DNA of 13,764 nucleotides, from NCBI GenBank assembly GCA_947068385.1, contig CAMTBF010000037.1:1-13764 (forward strand). Reading direction: 5' to 3'. The stretch's first letter is position 1. Each line of letters opens with the position of its first letter. The notes under the pieces are model-generated. The model saw only the letters and a list, made by a program, of their open reading frames with translations, did not search any database and was not told the DNA's origin. This stretch comes from an uncultured Lachnospiraceae bacterium (GTDB lineage Bacteria > Bacillota > Clostridia > Lachnospirales > Lachnospiraceae). Positions 4,557 through 11,866 of the stretch are shown here, in pieces. The translations under genes were made by a program, and so were the position numbers.

Positions 4557-5411
4557 ATGGCGATAACGACAGGGAAGGTGAGGGCGAGCTACGTGCACAT
4601 ATTCCAGCCCCGCACCCCGGAGAACGGAGGGGAGCCGAAGTATTCCGTCACGCTGCTTATCCCGAAGACGGACACGGCGACCATCAACAGCATATACGCG
4701 GAGATAGAGAGGGCCAAGCAGGAAGGTGCGCAGAAGGCCTTCAACGGGAGCATCCCGCCACAGTGCAGGACGCCCATCTATGACGGCGACGGCTACCGCC
4801 CCTCCGGGGAGGCGTTCGGGGAGGAGTGCCGGGGATGCATGGTGATCACGGCATCGGCGAAGCAGCCGCCGGTCATCGTCGGGCTGGACATGCAGAACAT
4901 CCTGAACCCGGCGGACGTGTACAGCGGCTGTTACATCAGGGCGAACATCAACTTCTTCGCCTACAACAGCAACGGCAACAAAGGGATAGGCTGCGGGCTG
5001 AACGCGGTGCAGAAGGTAGGGGATGGGGAGCCGCTCGGCGGGCGCGTCAGCGCAGAAGAGGCCTTTGGCGGCGCGAACGCCTACACGGCTGCCGCAGGCT
5101 TCCAGCCGCCCATGCAGGGGCAGCAGAACATGGGGCAGGGCCAGTCGGCCTACGGCGGATACCAGCCGCCGCAGGGGAGCACGCAGGGCTACGGGGGCCA
5201 TCAGCCGCCCGTGCAGGGGCAGCCGCCGATGGGCCATGCGGGGTACGGAGGATACCAGCCGCCACAGGGGATTCCGCAGGGCTATGGAGGGTACCAGCCG
5301 CCGCAGGGAGGCCAGCAGCAGAACTATAACGGGTACCAGCCGCCCGCAGGGCAGACGGTAGACCCGATAACAGGCAGGCCCATGGCACCAGGAGGGGTGA
5401 TGGGGATATGA
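4557..5411 (+). CDS. DUF2815 phage single-stranded-DNA-binding protein
   Basis: This is a 284-residue protein. The ATG at 4557 (MAITTGKVRASYVHIFQPR, then GGEPKYSVTLLIPKTD) matches the usual start of DUF2815 proteins; AGGAGG is at 4541-4546, 10 nt upstream. A GTG at 4551 in frame is closer to the ribosome site and would add two residues. The OB-fold-like core covers about residues 1-160 (PVIVGLDMQNILNPADVYSG, then YIRANINFFAYNSNGNKGIG). The motif AEEAFGGANAY follows at 166-176. The rest (177-284) is a Gln/Pro/Gly-rich disordered tail with five repeats of YGGYQPP type. DUF2815 proteins replace the host SSB in many Firmicutes phages. It overlaps the DNA polymerase by ATGA, so the two are probably coupled. 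Confidence 0.9.
   Translation: MAITTGKVRASYVHIFQPRTPENGGEPKYSVTLLIPKTDTATINSIYAEIERAKQEGAQKAFNGSIPPQCRTPIYDGDGYRPSGEAFGEECRGCMVITASAKQPPVIVGLDMQNILNPADVYSGCYIRANINFFAYNSNGNKGIGCGLNAVQKVGDGEPLGGRVSAEEAFGGANAYTAAAGFQPPMQGQQNMGQGQSAYGGYQPPQGSTQGYGGHQPPVQGQPPMGHAGYGGYQPPQGIPQGYGGYQPPQGGQQQNYNGYQPPAGQTVDPITGRPMAPGGVMGI
5151..5351 (+). repeat. Repeat-coding tail of the ssDNA-binding protein
   Basis: Residues 199-265 of the DUF2815 protein contain five spaced copies of a Y-(G/N)-G-(Y/H)-Q-P-P unit: YGGYQPPQG, YGGHQPPVQG, YGGYQPPQG, YGGYQPPQG and YNGYQPPAG. Third-codon bases differ between copies, so the repeat looks kept at protein level rather than freshly duplicated. Confidence 0.85.
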
Positions 5412-7372
5412 GGACCCTCCATATCGACCTGGAGACGTATTCCAGCGTGGACATAAAGAAAGCGGGGCTGTACAAGTACGTGCAGTCCCCGGACTTCCAG
5501 ATACTGCTGTTCGCATACGCGCTCGACCAGGGGCCGGTGGAGGTCATCGACTGTGCCTGCGGGGAGCCCATCCCCGAGGGCATCGCCGCGATGCTCGGCG
5601 ACCCGGAAGTGACGAAGGCGGCCCACAACGCGGCCTTCGAGATATACTGCCTGAACAGGCGCTTCCACAGCCCCGTATGCCAGTGGCACTGCACCATGGT
5701 GCACGCCCTCTACTGCGGCTTCCCCGCATCGCTGGATGCCGCAGGGAGGGCCATGGGGCTGCCGGAGGACAGGAGGAAGATGGGGGTGGGGAAGCAGCTG
5801 ATACGGTATTTCTGTACCCCCTGCGTCCCTACTATGAGGAACGGCGGGCGCACCCGGAACCTCCCGCACCATGACCGGGCGAAGTGGCAGCTGTTCAAGG
5901 ACTACTGCCGCCAGGACGTGGTGACGGAGATGGAGATATACCGGAGGCTGGCGGGGCACCCCGTCCCGGAGCAGGAGCGCCAGTACTGGATCCTGGACCA
6001 GCACATCAACATGGCGGGGGTGAGGGTGGACATGGAGCTCGTCGCCGGGGCGCTGCAGATGCACGGCAGGATAAGCGACGAGCTGTCGGAGAAGGCGAAG
6101 GCCCTTACCGGGCTGGACAATCCGAACAGCGTCGCGCAGCTGAAGGGGTGGGTGGAGGAGAACTCCGGGCTGGAGCTGGAAAGCCTGGACAAGGCTACGG
6201 TGGCGGAGCTGCTGGCCGACAAGGACGGGGAAGGCCTCGTCAAGGAGGTGCTGAGGATCCGGAAGGAGCTGGGGAAGACGTCCGTGAAGAAGTACGAGGC
6301 CATGAGGGCATGCGTCTGCGGGGACGGGCGGATCCGAGGGCTGCTGCAGTTCTACGGGGCCAGCAGGACAGGGCGCTTCGCCGGACGGCTGGTGCAGGTG
6401 CAGAACCTCCCGCGGAACTACATCGAGGGCCTGGACACGGCGAGGGGCCTGGTGAAGGCCGGACAGCCCGACGCAGTCAGGGCCGTGTACGGGGACGTCC
6501 CGGATCTGCTCTCGCAGCTAATCAGGACGGCCTTCATACCGGGGGAAGGGTGCCGCTTCATCGTGGCGGACTTCTCCGCCATAGAGGCCCGCGTGCTGGC
6601 ATGGCTGGCAGGGGAGGAGTGGAGGCTGGACGTGTTCCGGACGCACGGGAGGATCTACGAGGCATCCGCCAGCGCGATGTTCGGCGTCCCAATCGAGAAG
6701 ATAAGGAAGGGGAACCCGGAGTACGCGCTGCGGGGCAAGGGGAAGGTGGCGGAGCTGGCCCTCGGGTACCAAGGGGGAGCCAGGGCGCTGGTCAGCATGG
6801 GGGCGCTGTCCATGGGGCTGTCAGAGGAGGAGCTCCCCGACATCGTGAGGCGCTGGCGGAAGAGCAACCAGAGGATACAGGATTTCTGGTACGCGGTGGA
6901 GAGCAACGCCATCGACACGGTGCGGTATGGGACCGTGCACGCCCTGCCGAAGGGGATTGGCTTCCACCGGGACAGAGACTACCTCTTCATCCGCCTGCCG
7001 TCGGGCAGGGAGCTGTTCTACTACCGTCCGGAAATCGTGACCAACGCTTACGGCAGGAGCGCGGTGGGCTTCCACGGCACCAGCCAGGCCACGAAGCGGT
7101 GGGAGCTGACGGAGACCTACGGCGGGAAGCTTACGGAGAACATCGTCCAGGCGGTGGCACGGGATTTGCTGTGCAGCGCCATGACGAACCTGCACCGGGC
7201 GGGGTACGCCATCCGCTTCCACATCCATGACGAGGTCATACTGGAGGCGCCGGAGGGGAGCGCGATGGGGCTGGGGGAGGCCATACGGCTGATGTGCGCC
7301 CTGCCCGGATGGGCAGAGGGGCTGCCGCTGGACGCAGCGGGATTCGAAGGACACTACTACAGGAAGGACTGA
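5408..7372 (+). CDS. Phage family-A DNA polymerase with 3'-5' exonuclease
   Basis: This is a 654-residue protein, starting at ATG 5408 within the ATGA overlap. The proofreading domain is intact: Exo I in HIDLETYS (D7, E9), Exo II in AAHNAAFE (N74), Exo III in YCRQDVVTE (Y166, D170). The polymerase domain has motif A FIVADFSAIEARVLAWLA (D388), motif B RGKGKVAELALGYQGG (R442, K446, Y454) and motif C FHIHDEVILEA (D608). No 5'-3' exonuclease domain is present, as usual for phage replicases of this kind. It should copy the phage genome together with the DUF2815 binding protein and the primase-helicase downstream. Length and order match many Firmicutes siphophages. Only 10 nt separate it from the next gene. 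Confidence 0.95.
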   Translation: MRTLHIDLETYSSVDIKKAGLYKYVQSPDFQILLFAYALDQGPVEVIDCACGEPIPEGIAAMLGDPEVTKAAHNAAFEIYCLNRRFHSPVCQWHCTMVHALYCGFPASLDAAGRAMGLPEDRRKMGVGKQLIRYFCTPCVPTMRNGGRTRNLPHHDRAKWQLFKDYCRQDVVTEMEIYRRLAGHPVPEQERQYWILDQHINMAGVRVDMELVAGALQMHGRISDELSEKAKALTGLDNPNSVAQLKGWVEENSGLELESLDKATVAELLADKDGEGLVKEVLRIRKELGKTSVKKYEAMRACVCGDGRIRGLLQFYGASRTGRFAGRLVQVQNLPRNYIEGLDTARGLVKAGQPDAVRAVYGDVPDLLSQLIRTAFIPGEGCRFIVADFSAIEARVLAWLAGEEWRLDVFRTHGRIYEASASAMFGVPIEKIRKGNPEYALRGKGKVAELALGYQGGARALVSMGALSMGLSEEELPDIVRRWRKSNQRIQDFWYAVESNAIDTVRYGTVHALPKGIGFHRDRDYLFIRLPSGRELFYYRPEIVTNAYGRSAVGFHGTSQATKRWELTETYGGKLTENIVQAVARDLLCSAMTNLHRAGYAIRFHIHDEVILEAPEGSAMGLGEAIRLMCALPGWAEGLPLDAAGFEGHYYRKD

Positions 7373-7382
7373 GGGACAGCCT

Positions 7383-9839
7383 ATGTATTACGACAAGCCA
7401 ATCAAGATATCGACCGGCGGCAGCCGGAAGGCGACCTCCTGGGTCGTGCAGGACACCTCCTGGTCGGCGTTCCTCGCGAGGCTCTCGCAGCCCGTCAGGA
7501 CGCCGGAGACGTTCCAGGAGTACAAGGCCCTGCCGAAGCCGAGGCAGGACGACCTGAAGGACGTGGGCGGCTTCGTAGGGGGCGTGCTGGCCGGGCCGCG
7601 GCGGAGGAAGGGCTCCGCAGGGGAGCGCTACCTGGTCACCCTGGACGCGGACTCCATAGGGCCCGGCGGCACCCAGGGCGTGCTGGATGCCGTGTCCGGC
7701 CTGGGCTGCGCCTATGCCGTCTACAGCACTAGGAAGCACGAGGGTGCGGCCCCAAGGCTGCGGGTGGTGGTGCCCTTGGACGAGCCCTGCACCGCGGAGG
7801 AGTACGAGCCGATTGCGCGGAAGCTGGCATCGTTCCTGGGCATACAGATGTTCGACCCGACCACCTTCGAGTCTGTCCGCCTGATGTACTGGCCCAGCTG
7901 CTCGGCGGACAGCGAGTTCGTCTTCCTGTACGGGGACAAGCCCTTCCTGTCGCGCTCCGGGATGCTGGGGCTGTACCGGGACTGGCGGAATGTAGCTGAA
8001 TGGCCGGAGGTGCCTGGAGCCGCAAAGATAAGGGACCGGTCCGCAAAGAAGCAGGGCGACCCGATGGAGAAGGGCGGCGTGGTGGGCGCGTTCTGCCGCT
8101 GCTACGGCATAGAGTCCGCCATGGAGCTGTTCATCCCTGGCACCTATGAGCCTTGCGTGGACGGGCGCTACACCTATACAGGCGGTTCCACGGTAGGAGG
8201 CGCTGTGCTCTATGATGATGGGAAGTTCATCTACAGCCACCATGCGACGGATCCCTGCAGCGGGAAGCTGTGCAATGCCTTCGACATGGTAAGGCTGCAT
8301 CTGTTCGGGGATGAAGACGCGGATGCAAAGCCGGACACCCCGGCAGGCAACCTGCCCTCTTTCCTGTCCATGTGCAAGTTCGCAGCGGCCCTGGAGCCTG
8401 TGGCGCAGGTGCTGAACCGGGAGCGGTATGAGAAAGCGGTACAGAGCTTCGATGCCCCTCTGGACACCACAGCGGAAAGGTTCGACTGGCTGGGGCAGTT
8501 GGCTACCCATCCGAAGACTGGGAAGCCGCTGCCGACGGTGGTGAATGTCCAGATCATCCTGGAGAATGACCCGCAGCTCAGGGGGAAGGTGTACCATGAC
8601 GACTTCAGCGACCGGCCCATGGTCTGCGACCGGCTCCCCTGGGAGAAGTTCGTCTTTGACGGCAGGCACCGTCTATGGAAGGATGCGGACGACTCCGGCC
8701 TGCGCGGCTACCTGGAGTCCCATTACGGGATATCCACCAAGAACAGCATCATGGACGGCTTCGCCGTATATGCCCTGAACCACAGGGTGAACCATCTCCT
8801 GGATTACTTGGCTGGCCTGCGCTGGGACGGCGTCCCGCGGGTGGACATGCTGCTGGTGGACTATTTCGGGGCAGACGACACCCCGTACACGAGAGAGGCC
8901 ATACGGAAGTGCCTGGTGGGGGCCGTGGCCAGGCTGCTGCACCCGGGGGTCAAGTTCGACCAGATGCTGATCCTGGCGGGCCCGCAGGGCATCGGAAAGA
9001 GCACCTTCTGGAGGATGCTGGGGATGAGGTGGTACACGGATTCCCTGTACACCTTCGAGGGCAAGGAGGCCGCTGAGCTGCTGCAGGGGTACTGGATCGT
9101 GGAGTGCGGCGAGCTGTCCGGGATGACGAGGTCCGAGATGAACACGGTGAAGCAGTTCATCAGCAAGTGCGAGGACACCTACAGGGCGGCGTATGGCCGC
9201 AGGACGGAGAATTATCCCAGGCGGTGCCTGCTGGTAGGGACCACCAACGAGAAGGAGTTCCTGAAAGATGAGACCGGTGGGCGGCGCTTCTGGCCCGTGG
9301 ACCTGGCGAGGCATCCGCCGAGGAAATCCGTGTTCCGGGACCTGCCGGAGGAGGTGCCGATGATTTGGGCGGAGGCCCTGCAGTTGTATAGGGACGGGGA
9401 GACCATGCTGCTGTCTGGGGCGGCGCAGGGCCAGGCCCAGGAAGCGCAGGAAGGGCACAGGGAGTCCGACCCCAATGAGGGGATTATAGCCGAGTTCCTG
9501 CAGAGGAAGGTGCCTGCAGGGTGGTACCAGAAGAGCCTGGCGGACAGGAGGAACTGGCTGGACAATACATTCAACCAGCAGCGGGAGGATGAGGGACAGA
9601 TGGTGTACCGGGACCGGATATGCGCGCTGGAGATATGGAACGAGTGCTTCCGGCAGTTCGCCCGCATGAAGAAGTCGGAGGCCAGGGAGATCAATGCCAC
9701 GCTCGGCAGGATGCCCGGATGGAAGCGGGCGGAGCGCGCGCTCCGGTTCGGAGGGGACTACGGGGTGCAGAGGGGATACATAAGGGACGTAACATGCCCC
9801 CTTTCCCCCGTAACAACTTCCAAAGAGAATGTAACATGA
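7383..9839 (+). CDS. VapE-type primase-helicase
   Basis: This is an 818-residue protein with two functional halves. The N-terminal part resembles an archaeo-eukaryotic-type primase: LVTLDADSI (D88, D90), YSTRKHEG (H119), PRLRVVVPLDE (R125-E134) and VRLMYWPS. The C-terminal part is a virulence-associated-E helicase/ATPase: Walker A GPQGIGKST (residues 533-541, K539), an acidic strand YWIVECGEL (E574, E577), and the typical FLKDETGGRRFWPVD segment with its arginines. It should prime and unwind at the phage origin. The ATG at 7383 has only a weak ribosome site (TGAGGG), so translation may depend on coupling to the polymerase gene ending 10 nt earlier. The last 17 codons (VTCPLSPVTTSKENVT) carry the first three GTAACA repeats of the array described separately. 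Confidence 0.92.
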   Translation: MYYDKPIKISTGGSRKATSWVVQDTSWSAFLARLSQPVRTPETFQEYKALPKPRQDDLKDVGGFVGGVLAGPRRRKGSAGERYLVTLDADSIGPGGTQGVLDAVSGLGCAYAVYSTRKHEGAAPRLRVVVPLDEPCTAEEYEPIARKLASFLGIQMFDPTTFESVRLMYWPSCSADSEFVFLYGDKPFLSRSGMLGLYRDWRNVAEWPEVPGAAKIRDRSAKKQGDPMEKGGVVGAFCRCYGIESAMELFIPGTYEPCVDGRYTYTGGSTVGGAVLYDDGKFIYSHHATDPCSGKLCNAFDMVRLHLFGDEDADAKPDTPAGNLPSFLSMCKFAAALEPVAQVLNRERYEKAVQSFDAPLDTTAERFDWLGQLATHPKTGKPLPTVVNVQIILENDPQLRGKVYHDDFSDRPMVCDRLPWEKFVFDGRHRLWKDADDSGLRGYLESHYGISTKNSIMDGFAVYALNHRVNHLLDYLAGLRWDGVPRVDMLLVDYFGADDTPYTREAIRKCLVGAVARLLHPGVKFDQMLILAGPQGIGKSTFWRMLGMRWYTDSLYTFEGKEAAELLQGYWIVECGELSGMTRSEMNTVKQFISKCEDTYRAAYGRRTENYPRRCLLVGTTNEKEFLKDETGGRRFWPVDLARHPPRKSVFRDLPEEVPMIWAEALQLYRDGETMLLSGAAQGQAQEAQEGHRESDPNEGIIAEFLQRKVPAGWYQKSLADRRNWLDNTFNQQREDEGQMVYRDRICALEIWNECFRQFARMKKSEAREINATLGRMPGWKRAERALRFGGDYGVQRGYIRDVTCPLSPVTTSKENVT

Positions 9840-9932
9840 AAGCGTAACATTCTGTAACATCGTAACAATCGAATGTTTCCGCTGGAACCATGATAGGCAC
9901 TGGCCCCATAGCATCCTGTAGCATTGTAACAT
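9789..9932 (+). repeat. GTAACAT direct-repeat (iteron-like) array, candidate origin or operator
   Basis: Eight same-strand copies: GTAACAT at 9789, 9831, 9844, 9854 and 9926, GTAACAA at 9810 and 9862, and GTAGCAT at 9918. Start-to-start spacings are 21, 21, 13, 10, 8, 56 and 8 nt, several near one or two helical turns. The inverse TGTTAC is absent. The array begins inside the 3' end of the primase-helicase gene and extends into the gap before the nuclease gene. Directly repeated sites beside an AT-rich stretch are the usual make-up of iteron origins. Binding by the phage initiator is inferred. Confidence 0.75.
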
Positions 9933-9953
9933 TCTTTTCTATATAGATAATAT
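9924..9953 (+). promoter_or_regulatory. Possible promoter overlapping the last repeat
   Basis: TTGTAA (9924-9929) and TAATAT (9948-9953) are 18 nt apart. The -35 overlaps the last GTAACAT copy, so a protein binding the repeats could control the downstream nuclease/helicase genes. The area is AT-rich, so a chance match is quite possible. Confidence 0.35.
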
Positions 9954-10010
9954 ATAAAGGGAAATAAGGGATACATATACCCCTGATACCCTTGATTTAT
10001 AAAAACAATA
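9933..10010. other. AT-rich island in GC-rich surroundings (candidate unwinding element)
   Basis: The gap 9840-10088 holds no recognisable gene. Its central part, from CTATATAGATAATATATAAA to TTTATAAAAACAATA, is strongly AT-rich while both flanking genes are GC-rich. It follows directly on the repeat array, the place where strand opening occurs in iteron-type origins. Function is inferred. Confidence 0.55.
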
Positions 10011-10021
10011 CGCATGCGTAT
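10008..10021. repeat. 14-nt perfect palindrome
   Basis: ATACGCATGCGTAT is fully self-complementary. It lies at the right edge of the AT-rich island, 68 nt before the chosen start of the nuclease gene. It could be an operator or part of the origin. Confidence 0.6.
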
Positions 10022-10088
10022 GTGCGCGGGAAATGATACAGGGGCAGGAGAGATACGGGAGGCAGGGGGAGAGATGGAGGAAAAAGGG

Positions 10089-10421
10089 ATGAAGGAAAAA
10101 GAGATCGAGAGGTATCTGGTGGACAGGGTAGCTGCGATGGGGGGCATGGCGTTCAAATTCGTCTCCCCCGGATGCACGGGGGCGCCCGACAGGCTGGTGG
10201 TCCTGCCGGAAGGGAAGGTCGGCTTCCTGGAGCTGAAAGCCCCGGGAATGAAGCCCCGGAAAGAACAGGTACACCGGATCAGGCAGCTGTGGGCCCTGGG
10301 GTGCTGTGCGGATGTCGCGGACTCCAGGGAAGCGGTGGACCTGTACCTGGCGGGCCTGTCAACGGGAGTCCCAGTGCCGGCCAGGATGCCCCGGATGCTG
10401 GAAACGGAGGCGCGCCGATGA
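10089..10421 (+). CDS. VRR-NUC domain nuclease
   Basis: This is a 110-residue protein made almost entirely of a VRR-NUC domain: KEKEIERYLVDRVAAMGG, FVSPGCTGAPDRLVVLP (D34) and VGFLELKAPGMKP (E48-x-K50), then EQVHRIRQLWALG. D34, E48 and K50 match the metal-binding PD-(D/E)XK core. The ATG at 10089 is chosen because GGAGG lies 8 nt upstream (10076-10080). In-frame ATGs at 10074 and 10014 have weaker or no ribosome sites; the 10014 ATG lies within the palindrome. Stand-alone VRR-NUC proteins are structure-specific DNA nucleases common in phages, usually next to an SNF2-type helicase, as here. The stop overlaps the helicase start by ATGA. A likely role is resolving branched replication or recombination intermediates. 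Confidence 0.9.
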   Translation: MKEKEIERYLVDRVAAMGGMAFKFVSPGCTGAPDRLVVLPEGKVGFLELKAPGMKPRKEQVHRIRQLWALGCCADVADSREAVDLYLAGLSTGVPVPARMPRMLETEARR

Positions 10422-11800
10422 TATTCAGGCCGCACGGCTACCAGAGGTACTGCATCCAGCGGATGCTGCAGGAGCCGGCTCTGGCGCTGTTCCTGGGCAT
10501 GGGCCTCGGCAAGACCGTCACCACGCTGACGGTGCTGAACGACCTGAAGTACAACCGCTTCCAGATGCGGAAGTGCCTGGTCATAGCCCCTAAGAAGGTG
10601 GCGGAGGACACCTGGACGCGGGAGCAGGCGAAGTGGGAGCACCTGCGGCTCCTGAAGGTGGTGCCGGTGCTGGGCAGCCTGCAGAAGCGGATCCGGGCAC
10701 TGGCGTCGCCGGGGGACGTGTACGTGGTCAACCGGGAGAACGTGGCATGGCTGGTGGACCATTACCGGAACGACTGGCCTTTCGACACGGTGGTGATAGA
10801 CGAGTCCAGCAGTTTCAAGAGCCACCAGGCGAAGCGGTTCAAGGCCCTGCGGAGCATCCGAGGGCACATCAGCCGCCTGTACGAGCTGACCGGCACACCG
10901 GCAGCCAACGGCTATATGGACCTATGGGCACAGGTCTACCTGCTGGACGGGGGGAGGCGGCTGGGACGGACCATAACGGAGTATCGGAACCAGTACTTCA
11001 TCCCAGGCAGCCGGAACGCCACCACGGTGTTCAGCTACGAGCCCCGGGACGGCGCACAGGGGCAGATACAGGAGAGAATCAGGGACATATGCATCAGCCT
11101 CTCCGCGGAGGACTACCTGGAGCTGCCGGAGCGCATGGACAGCACACGGTACGTGAGGCTGGACGCGAAGGCCCAGAAGGCCTATGACGAGATGGAGCGG
11201 CAGAGGATTCTGGAGTTCGGGGACACGGTGCTGGACGCAGGGAGCGCGGCGGTGCTGACGAACAAGCTGCTGCAGCTGGGGAACGGGGCCATGTACAGCG
11301 AGGGGGAGGACGGCAGGCGCAGGGTGGTCGAGATCCACGGCAACAAGGTGGAGGCCTTCATGGAGCTGGTGGAGGAACTGAACGGGAAGCCCGCGCTGGT
11401 GTTCTACAATTTCCAGCACGACCTGGAGCGCCTGGAGCGGGCGCTGCGGAGGACGGGGCTGAGGGTCAGGCGCCTGGAGGGCAGCCGGGACATAGAGGAC
11501 TGGAACGGCCACCGCGTGGACATCCTCCTGGCGCATCCCGCGAGCGTGGCTTACGGCCTGAACCTGCAGCAGGGCGGCAGCGACGTGGTGTGGTTCGGGC
11601 TGAACTGGAGCCTGGAGCTCTACCAGCAGGCGAACGCCAGGCTCCACAGGCAGGGACAGGAACATACCGTGTTCGTCCACCATCTGGTGGTTGCGGGGAG
11701 CGTGGACGAGGACGTCATGGCGGCGCTGGGCAGGAAGGGAGACTGCCAGGCAGAACTGCTGGAGGCCCTGAAGGCCCGGGTGGACAGGATTCGAGGGTGA
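10418..11800 (+). CDS. SNF2/superfamily-2 DNA helicase
   Basis: This is a 460-residue protein. The ATG at 10418 within the ATGA overlap gives MIFRPHGYQRYCIQRML, a typical start (Q-motif-like HGYQ). Motif I is GMGLGKTVT (K32), motif II VIDESSSFK (D128, E129; DESS instead of DEAH), motif III LTGTPAANGYMDLW (158-170), then in the second RecA-like domain LVFYNF, HPASVAYGLNLQ and motif VI QANARLHRQGQ (404-414, R408 and R411 being the arginine fingers). Small phage SNF2 proteins of this length translocate on double-stranded DNA. Pairing with the VRR-NUC nuclease suggests processing of DNA ends or forks, perhaps of host DNA. No extra DNA-recognition domain is visible. Confidence 0.93.
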   Translation: MIFRPHGYQRYCIQRMLQEPALALFLGMGLGKTVTTLTVLNDLKYNRFQMRKCLVIAPKKVAEDTWTREQAKWEHLRLLKVVPVLGSLQKRIRALASPGDVYVVNRENVAWLVDHYRNDWPFDTVVIDESSSFKSHQAKRFKALRSIRGHISRLYELTGTPAANGYMDLWAQVYLLDGGRRLGRTITEYRNQYFIPGSRNATTVFSYEPRDGAQGQIQERIRDICISLSAEDYLELPERMDSTRYVRLDAKAQKAYDEMERQRILEFGDTVLDAGSAAVLTNKLLQLGNGAMYSEGEDGRRRVVEIHGNKVEAFMELVEELNGKPALVFYNFQHDLERLERALRRTGLRVRRLEGSRDIEDWNGHRVDILLAHPASVAYGLNLQQGGSDVVWFGLNWSLELYQQANARLHRQGQEHTVFVHHLVVAGSVDEDVMAALGRKGDCQAELLEALKARVDRIRG

Positions 11801-11866
11801 TGACTATAAGGACCGAATCATGGGGAGGTTCCTGAAAGTCGAATGACAGGAAGGAGGGCTTTAGCG

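Noticed and set aside
5884..7230. Long plus-strand open frame (448 codons) in another frame of the polymerase gene
   Set aside because: Gly/Arg-rich translation typical of a shifted GC-rich gene; the polymerase frame has all catalytic motifs.
7236..8669. Long minus-strand open frame (477 codons)
   Set aside because: Opposite the polymerase end and the primase-helicase, both with clear motifs; no ribosome site or recognisable domain.
9789..9932. CRISPR array
   Set aside because: The repeat is only 7 nt with irregular spacing, unlike CRISPR repeats and spacers.
11800..11835. 11-codon frame starting in the TGATG after the helicase gene
   Set aside because: Too short and without any supporting motif; probably chance.
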